The translations under genes were made by a program, and so were the position numbers. From Spirochaetaceae bacterium (lineage in GTDB: Bacteria; Spirochaetota; Spirochaetia; Treponematales; Breznakiellaceae): DNA of 10,123 nucleotides. The notes beneath the pieces are model-generated. The model was not told the origin of the DNA, searched no databases, and saw nothing but the letters and a program-made list of their open reading frames with translations. Position 1 is the stretch's first letter; every line of letters starts with the position of its first letter. The DNA lies in the NCBI GenBank assembly GCA_031256815.1, contig JAIRPU010000132.1, positions 1-10,123 of the forward strand, given 5' to 3'. Positions 6,277 through 10,123 of the stretch are shown here, in pieces.

Positions 6277-9126
6277 TTAATGAAAATATCCCCAACGGGA
6301 GCCTGTTTCAACGCTAACACGAAGCGGTACGCTAAGTTTAACGGTGTTTTCCATTATTTCACGCGCAAGGGCAGAAACCGGCGCAGCTTCCTCCTCGGCA
6401 CATTCCAATATAAGCTCATCGTGTACCTGAAGTAAAAGACGGGCGCTGCCAACGCCATTCCGCCGCTCCGCGCCGTTTAACGCCTTATCCATATCAAGCA
6501 TAGCTTTTTTTACAATATCGGCAGCGCTGCCTTGAATGGGAGTGTTTACCGCAACACGGCAGGCAGCGGCCTTCTCTGTTTTGTTTAACGAATTTATAGC
6601 CGGTATGGAGCGGCATCTGCCAAAAATCGTGGAAACAAAGCCGTCCCGTTCAGTTTGCGCTATAAGTTCATCTATAAAAACACGTACGCCAGAATAGGTC
6701 TTAAAATACGCTTCGATAAATTCCGTGGCCTTACGCCGGTCTATTTTTAACTCTCTGGAAAGCCTGAATGCGCTCATTCCATACATAACGCCAAAATTTA
6801 TTACTTTTGCTATGCGGCGTTTTGAAGCATCAATTTTATCCTCACTTTCGCCAAAAATTAACGCGGCGGTGCGAACATGAACATCAACACAATCGTTAAA
6901 TGCCGCTACGAGATTTGCATCTTTGGAAAGGTGCGCAAGAATGACAAGCTCTATTTGACTGTAATCCGCCGAAACCAATACGGAGCCGGGCGCAGCTACA
7001 AAGGCCTCCCGAATCCGGCGTCCGGCCTCGTCGCGGACAGGGATATTTTGCAAATTAGGGTCGCGGCTGGAAAGCCGTCCGGTCGCCGTGCCGGTTTGAA
7101 TAAAACTTGTATGAACCCGCCCTTTAGAGTCGGCCATAGTGCCAAGCGTATCTACATAAGTTGATTTTAGCTTGGAAAGCGAGCGGTGTTTAAGAATAAG
7201 TTCCGGAACTTCGTCTTCACGGGCAAGCTCCTCCAGCACCGTAATATCGGTAGACCACCCTGTTTGTGTTTTTTTGCTTGGAGTTAAATTCCGTTCTTCA
7301 AAAAGCACTTTTTGAAGCTGTTTGGGCGAGGCTATTTTAAATTCATGCCCAACAATTTTCCAGATTTCCTTTTCAATTTGTTTTAACTGCTTATCAAGCT
7401 CAACGCTGTAATTCGATAATGAGCCCGCTTCAATTTTTATGCCTGCGCCCTCCATTTCCGCCAAAACAGGCACAAGCGGCATTTCGACTTCGCAAAAAAG
7501 TTTTTCCAAATTAAGCGATTTTAGCCGCAATAGCGTAAGTTCCCGCATACGCAAACAAATATCCGCATCTTCTGCGGAATACCGGCAGGCAAGTTCAAGC
7601 GGAACATCGGCAAAAATTCCATTTTTTGGAACTACATCTTTGTAGGCTATTGCCTCATAGCCCAAATACGCAAACGCAAGCGAATCGAGCGAGTAACCTG
7701 CCCTTCCGCTGTCGCAAAGCCAGGCGGCTATCATCGTGTCAAAAATCGAAGCGTTCCAGCGCGGCAAACCCCATGCGCGGGAAACTTCGTAATCATATTT
7801 AGCATTATGAGCAATAACCGTCATACCGCCGTCACTCAAAATCCCGGCAAGCAATTCTTTTACCGCGAGAGGGTCTAAAAAATCGCTTTCACCACAATGG
7901 CTAACTACAGGCGCGTAAAACGCTGTTTTTGGCTCCAGAGCAAGCGAAATACCGGCCGGTTTGGAATTCCAGGCATCAAGCGAATCTGTTTCAAAATCGA
8001 GCGCTACAAACCTCTGAGTCAAGGCTCTGTCAAACAACTCTTTTAGCTCGGCAATGCTTTTTACAACGCTATACCTGCCCTCCCCTTTTAAATGCGCCGC
8101 GTTATTGGAAAGCTCTGCATCTGTTTTTTCTTTTCTGTATTTAAAATTTATTGCGTTTACAGCCGCTTGAGAACTCAAAGCTGTTTTAAGTCCAGAAAGG
8201 CTTTTGTCTTTCATGCCGGCTGTTAAAAGTTTTGCCACGCTTGGAATCCCTTCGGAAATTAAAAATTCGGCGGCGGCTTTCCGGTTAAAATTCTGCTTAA
8301 TCTCAGTTTCAATAACCGCTTCAATTGGAACATCTTCGCGCAGTCTTATTAATTCCCGCGATAAAAAAGCGTTTTCTTTATCCGCCGCAAGTTTTTTGCT
8401 AATAGCGGCTTCTATTTCCGCGATATTTTCATAAACTTTATCCAATGAACCAAAACGCCGCATTAGTTTAAGTGCGATTTTTTCACCAACGCCATTAACA
8501 CCAGGCACGTTGTCGGCAGAATCTCCTGTTAACGAAAGAAAATCGAGTATTTTTTCCGGCGATACCCCCCATTCCGTAAAAACCTCCTCAGGCCCAATAC
8601 GGTCAAATTGGCCGGATAAAGTTTTTTTGTCCTGCCGCAAAACATAAACTCCATTTCCAACAAGCTGCAGCAAATCTTTATCCGGAGAAAATATTCCACA
8701 TTCACGCCCGCATGAACGGCAGCGCACGGCAAGCGTTGCTATAATATCGTCCGCTTCAAAACCATCAAACCTTAGCAAAGGCAGTTCCAGAGCATTCAAA
8801 AAAGCTTCCGCTTTGGGAAATTGCGCCTGCAGTTCCTCAGGCGCTTTTTGCCGTGTGGCCTTGTAAGCCGGGTATCTTTCATGACGAAAGGTAGGCGTTC
8901 GTGAATCAAAAGTCGCCATTATAACCGGTATAGGAAAATCATGCCTTTCCGCCTTCTCCAAAATCGATGTAATCATTTTAGCAAAACCGAACAAAGCCGA
9001 AACATTTTCACCGGAACTGTTTCTAAGCGGACGGCTTAAAAAAGCAAAATATGAACGGTAGATATGCGCGTAAGAATCAATAATATAAAGAGGCGGTTTT
9101 TCTTCGCCTGTATCCTCTACAAACAT
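6277..9126 (-). CDS. polA: DNA polymerase I
   Basis: This 949-residue enzyme fills gaps and removes RNA primers during replication and repair. The 5' nuclease domain (about 12-300) keeps Asp17, Asp74, Glu124/Asp126/Asp127, Asp149/Asp151 and Asp202/Asp205, plus the helix-hairpin region VPGVNGVGEK. The 3'-5' exonuclease domain (about 350-540) looks active: Asp377 and Glu379 in LDFETD, Asp445 in KYD, and Tyr516/Asp520 in YSAEDAD. Many bacterial PolA proteins have lost these residues. The polymerase domain (about 545-949) has motif A DYSQIE at 721-726, motif B with Lys774 and Phe778 in KVINFGVMYG, and motif C VHDE at 901-904. The length is close to the E. coli protein (928). The ATG at 9126 has no Shine-Dalgarno sequence, but a -10 box ends 6 nt before it. 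The downstream small ORF and LamG/FN3 gene may be read through from polA, as no terminator is visible. Confidence 0.97.
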   Translation of the reverse strand: MFVEDTGEEKPPLYIIDSYAHIYRSYFAFLSRPLRNSSGENVSALFGFAKMITSILEKAERHDFPIPVIMATFDSRTPTFRHERYPAYKATRQKAPEELQAQFPKAEAFLNALELPLLRFDGFEADDIIATLAVRCRSCGRECGIFSPDKDLLQLVGNGVYVLRQDKKTLSGQFDRIGPEEVFTEWGVSPEKILDFLSLTGDSADNVPGVNGVGEKIALKLMRRFGSLDKVYENIAEIEAAISKKLAADKENAFLSRELIRLREDVPIEAVIETEIKQNFNRKAAAEFLISEGIPSVAKLLTAGMKDKSLSGLKTALSSQAAVNAINFKYRKEKTDAELSNNAAHLKGEGRYSVVKSIAELKELFDRALTQRFVALDFETDSLDAWNSKPAGISLALEPKTAFYAPVVSHCGESDFLDPLAVKELLAGILSDGGMTVIAHNAKYDYEVSRAWGLPRWNASIFDTMIAAWLCDSGRAGYSLDSLAFAYLGYEAIAYKDVVPKNGIFADVPLELACRYSAEDADICLRMRELTLLRLKSLNLEKLFCEVEMPLVPVLAEMEGAGIKIEAGSLSNYSVELDKQLKQIEKEIWKIVGHEFKIASPKQLQKVLFEERNLTPSKKTQTGWSTDITVLEELAREDEVPELILKHRSLSKLKSTYVDTLGTMADSKGRVHTSFIQTGTATGRLSSRDPNLQNIPVRDEAGRRIREAFVAAPGSVLVSADYSQIELVILAHLSKDANLVAAFNDCVDVHVRTAALIFGESEDKIDASKRRIAKVINFGVMYGMSAFRLSRELKIDRRKATEFIEAYFKTYSGVRVFIDELIAQTERDGFVSTIFGRCRSIPAINSLNKTEKAAACRVAVNTPIQGSAADIVKKAMLDMDKALNGAERRNGVGSARLLLQVHDELILECAEEEAAPVSALAREIMENTVKLSVPLRVSVETGSRWGYFH

Positions 9127-9132
9127 TTAAAT

Positions 9133-9161
9133 TTAATACAGTGTTTTTAAAGCGCCGTCAA
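9133..9161 (-). promoter_or_regulatory. polA promoter, positioned for a leaderless mRNA
   Basis: On the minus strand TTGACG (9156-9161) is separated by exactly 17 bp from TATTAA (9133-9138), a good sigma-70-type promoter. The -10 box ends 6 nt before the polA ATG, so transcription would start at or next to the A of the ATG. The absence of a Shine-Dalgarno sequence agrees with this. Confidence 0.6.
9138..9148 (-). repeat. 11-nt word shared with the LamG/FN3 upstream region
   Basis: AAAAACACTGT on the minus strand lies in the spacer and first base of the -10 of the polA promoter. The same word, in the same orientation relative to its downstream gene, occurs at 6191-6201. Here the surrounding palindrome is imperfect (the right arm reads TGTATT). 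It may be a shared regulator site or an AT-rich coincidence. Confidence 0.3.
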
Positions 9162-9230
9162 GTATGCTGCAGTTAATTTTAAAAATACGCCTTTTATCAC
9201 TATGCAGGACTCTCATTGTATGTATAATTT

Positions 9231-9239
9231 TGATATAAT
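9231..9239 (+). promoter_or_regulatory. Extended -10 promoter of the DUF58 gene
   Basis: TGATATAAT is a perfect TGn-TATAAT extended -10, ending 7 nt before the ATG at 9247. The -35 position (9211-9216, TCTCAT) is poor, as is common with extended -10 elements. A second TATAAT at 9223-9228 lies just upstream. The predicted transcript start is at or beside the ATG, so this mRNA may also be leaderless. Confidence 0.55.
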
Positions 9240-9246
9240 TTATCCA

Positions 9247-10123
9247 ATGTCAGCGTCATATCTTTCAATACTGCCGCGTCCAAAAGCCGGAGCGCTTGCC
9301 GCGCTTTTGCTTTCCGCCGCCGGTTTGTGTTTCGGCATGGTTCAGAATGAGGTCGTACTTCTGCTCTGCGCGTTTATGCTTGCCGTTCCCCTTGTATGGA
9401 GTTTTATAGCTCTTGTTTTTCTTGCTGTGCTGCACAAACGCCGGCGTTTCCATGTGGCGGCCCCGGAGCTTAAAGTTACCGGCGCAGGCTCAAAATTGTT
9501 TTTTTACCTGAACGAACAAAACCGACCTTCAAAATTCCGCCTTCCGCCTGCAATCATTATAAGATACAGGCTTTTGCTTACCACAAAGGACAACAGGCGT
9601 ATATGGCGCGTTTTTGGACCGGAATTGTGGAAACATGGCAAAGCGTTGTGCGAAATTAAGCGGCGCGGCGCATATTTTGGCGAAATGGACGAAGTTGTGT
9701 TTAGCGATGTATTCGGTTTTTTTGAACACCGGAAGCCGGTAGAAGCGGGTGCCGAAGCGCGTCTTCTGGTTCAGCCTGAATTTAAAACGCTGTTTAATTT
9801 TTCTCCTGCTTTTTCCGGCGGAAGCCGCCGGCGCACCGAACAGCGCGTCATAAAAACAGACGACCTTATTGAACAGCGCCCATACGTGCCGGGTGATGAC
9901 CCAAGACGGATAAACTGGAAACTTCTTAGTCATGCCGGCGGGCTTTTTGTGCGTGAAGAAGAACGCGAACCGCCGCCGCATACCCGTTTTGTACTGCTCA
10001 TCTGCGCGGAAGCTGCCGGCGGGCTTTACAAAGCCGCAGACGAAGCGCCCGGCGCAGCGGAAACCGACCTGTTATGCGAAGCGGCGTTTGTTATCATGGA
10101 AGATGCGCTGCAAAACGGCGTTG
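9247..10123 (+). CDS. DUF58 domain membrane protein (3' end beyond the window)
   Basis: The reading frame is open from the ATG at 9247 to the window edge, giving 292 complete codons with no stop. Two hydrophobic segments (about residues 14-33 and 36-62) form a membrane hairpin followed by HKRRR, consistent with a cytoplasmic anchor. The region RRGAYFGEMDEV through SDVFGFFE (139-160) and the core RPYVPGDDPRRINWKLLSHA (211-230) followed by LFVREEE are the DUF58 signature. DUF58 proteins usually sit beside MoxR ATPases and VWA-domain proteins, and are thought to act in envelope or protein-assembly processes; the biochemical role is unknown. In-frame ATGs at 9220 (AGGA 10 nt upstream) and 9202 are alternative starts. 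I prefer 9247 because the likely promoter lies over the 9220 codon. The gene diverges from polA, 120 bp apart. Confidence 0.88.
   Translation, partial: MSASYLSILPRPKAGALAALLLSAAGLCFGMVQNEVVLLLCAFMLAVPLVWSFIALVFLAVLHKRRRFHVAAPELKVTGAGSKLFFYLNEQNRPSKFRLPPAIIIRYRLLLTTKDNRRIWRVFGPELWKHGKALCEIKRRGAYFGEMDEVVFSDVFGFFEHRKPVEAGAEARLLVQPEFKTLFNFSPAFSGGSRRRTEQRVIKTDDLIEQRPYVPGDDPRRINWKLLSHAGGLFVREEEREPPPHTRFVLLICAEAAGGLYKAADEAPGAAETDLLCEAAFVIMEDALQNGV

Noticed and set aside
6877..7164. 95-codon open frame on the plus strand
   Set aside because: It is antisense to the conserved polymerase domain of polA between motif B and the upstream palm, and its translation has no recognisable domain.
9529..9981. 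150-codon open frame on the minus strand
   Set aside because: It lies wholly opposite the DUF58 gene, is rich in Arg, Lys and Phe without any family pattern, and has no ribosome binding site. The plus-strand frame has a clear DUF58 signature.

Overview
The window looks like part of a spirochaete chromosome, most likely Treponema-like. This is inferred from the gene set (YedF, a CapA-type lipoprotein with a relaxed lipobox, an HDOD protein, a large LamG/FN3 exported protein) and from the moderate GC with many AT-rich start regions; no single marker proves it. I see no mobile element, CRISPR array, tRNA or rRNA. Coding density is very high.

Layout. (1) Positions 1-1852, plus strand: a short leader with competing inverted repeats, then yedF (selenium-metabolism-associated TusA-like/DsrE-like protein), then a CapA-family metallophosphatase-fold lipoprotein 26 nt later. 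(2) Positions 1863-6169, minus strand, convergent with capA: a tightly packed run read as LamG/FN3 exported protein, HDOD protein, MBL-fold hydrolase, LysM/M23 peptidase. Its junctions are a 4-nt ATGA overlap, a 1-nt TAATG overlap and a 10-nt gap, so it is very probably one transcript with coupled translation. (3) Positions 6170-6276: a 107-bp gap that is not empty. It holds a consensus Shine-Dalgarno sequence followed by a 24-codon ORF ending 5 nt before the LamG/FN3 start, a 17-bp perfect palindrome and a weak candidate promoter. (4) Positions 6277-9126, minus strand: full-length polA with 5' nuclease, proofreading exonuclease and polymerase domains. (5) Positions 9127-9246: a divergent intergenic region. 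(6) Positions 9247 to the window end, plus strand: a DUF58 membrane protein cut by the window edge.

The least ordinary parts are regulatory. In the polA/DUF58 divergent region, both directions have a good -10 element 6-7 nt before the ATG and no Shine-Dalgarno sequence, so both mRNAs may be leaderless. An 11-nt word in the polA promoter spacer recurs in the gap upstream of the LamG/FN3 gene, there as part of the operator-like palindrome. The small ORF may be a leader peptide or a translational coupler between polA and the envelope/signalling operon.

Functionally, the minus-strand operon joins envelope proteins (exported LamG/FN3 protein, LysM/M23 peptidoglycan hydrolase) with two cytosolic proteins of regulatory or hydrolytic type (HDOD, MBL). 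A shared role in the cell envelope or its signalling is an inference; no defence or other novel system is demonstrable here.
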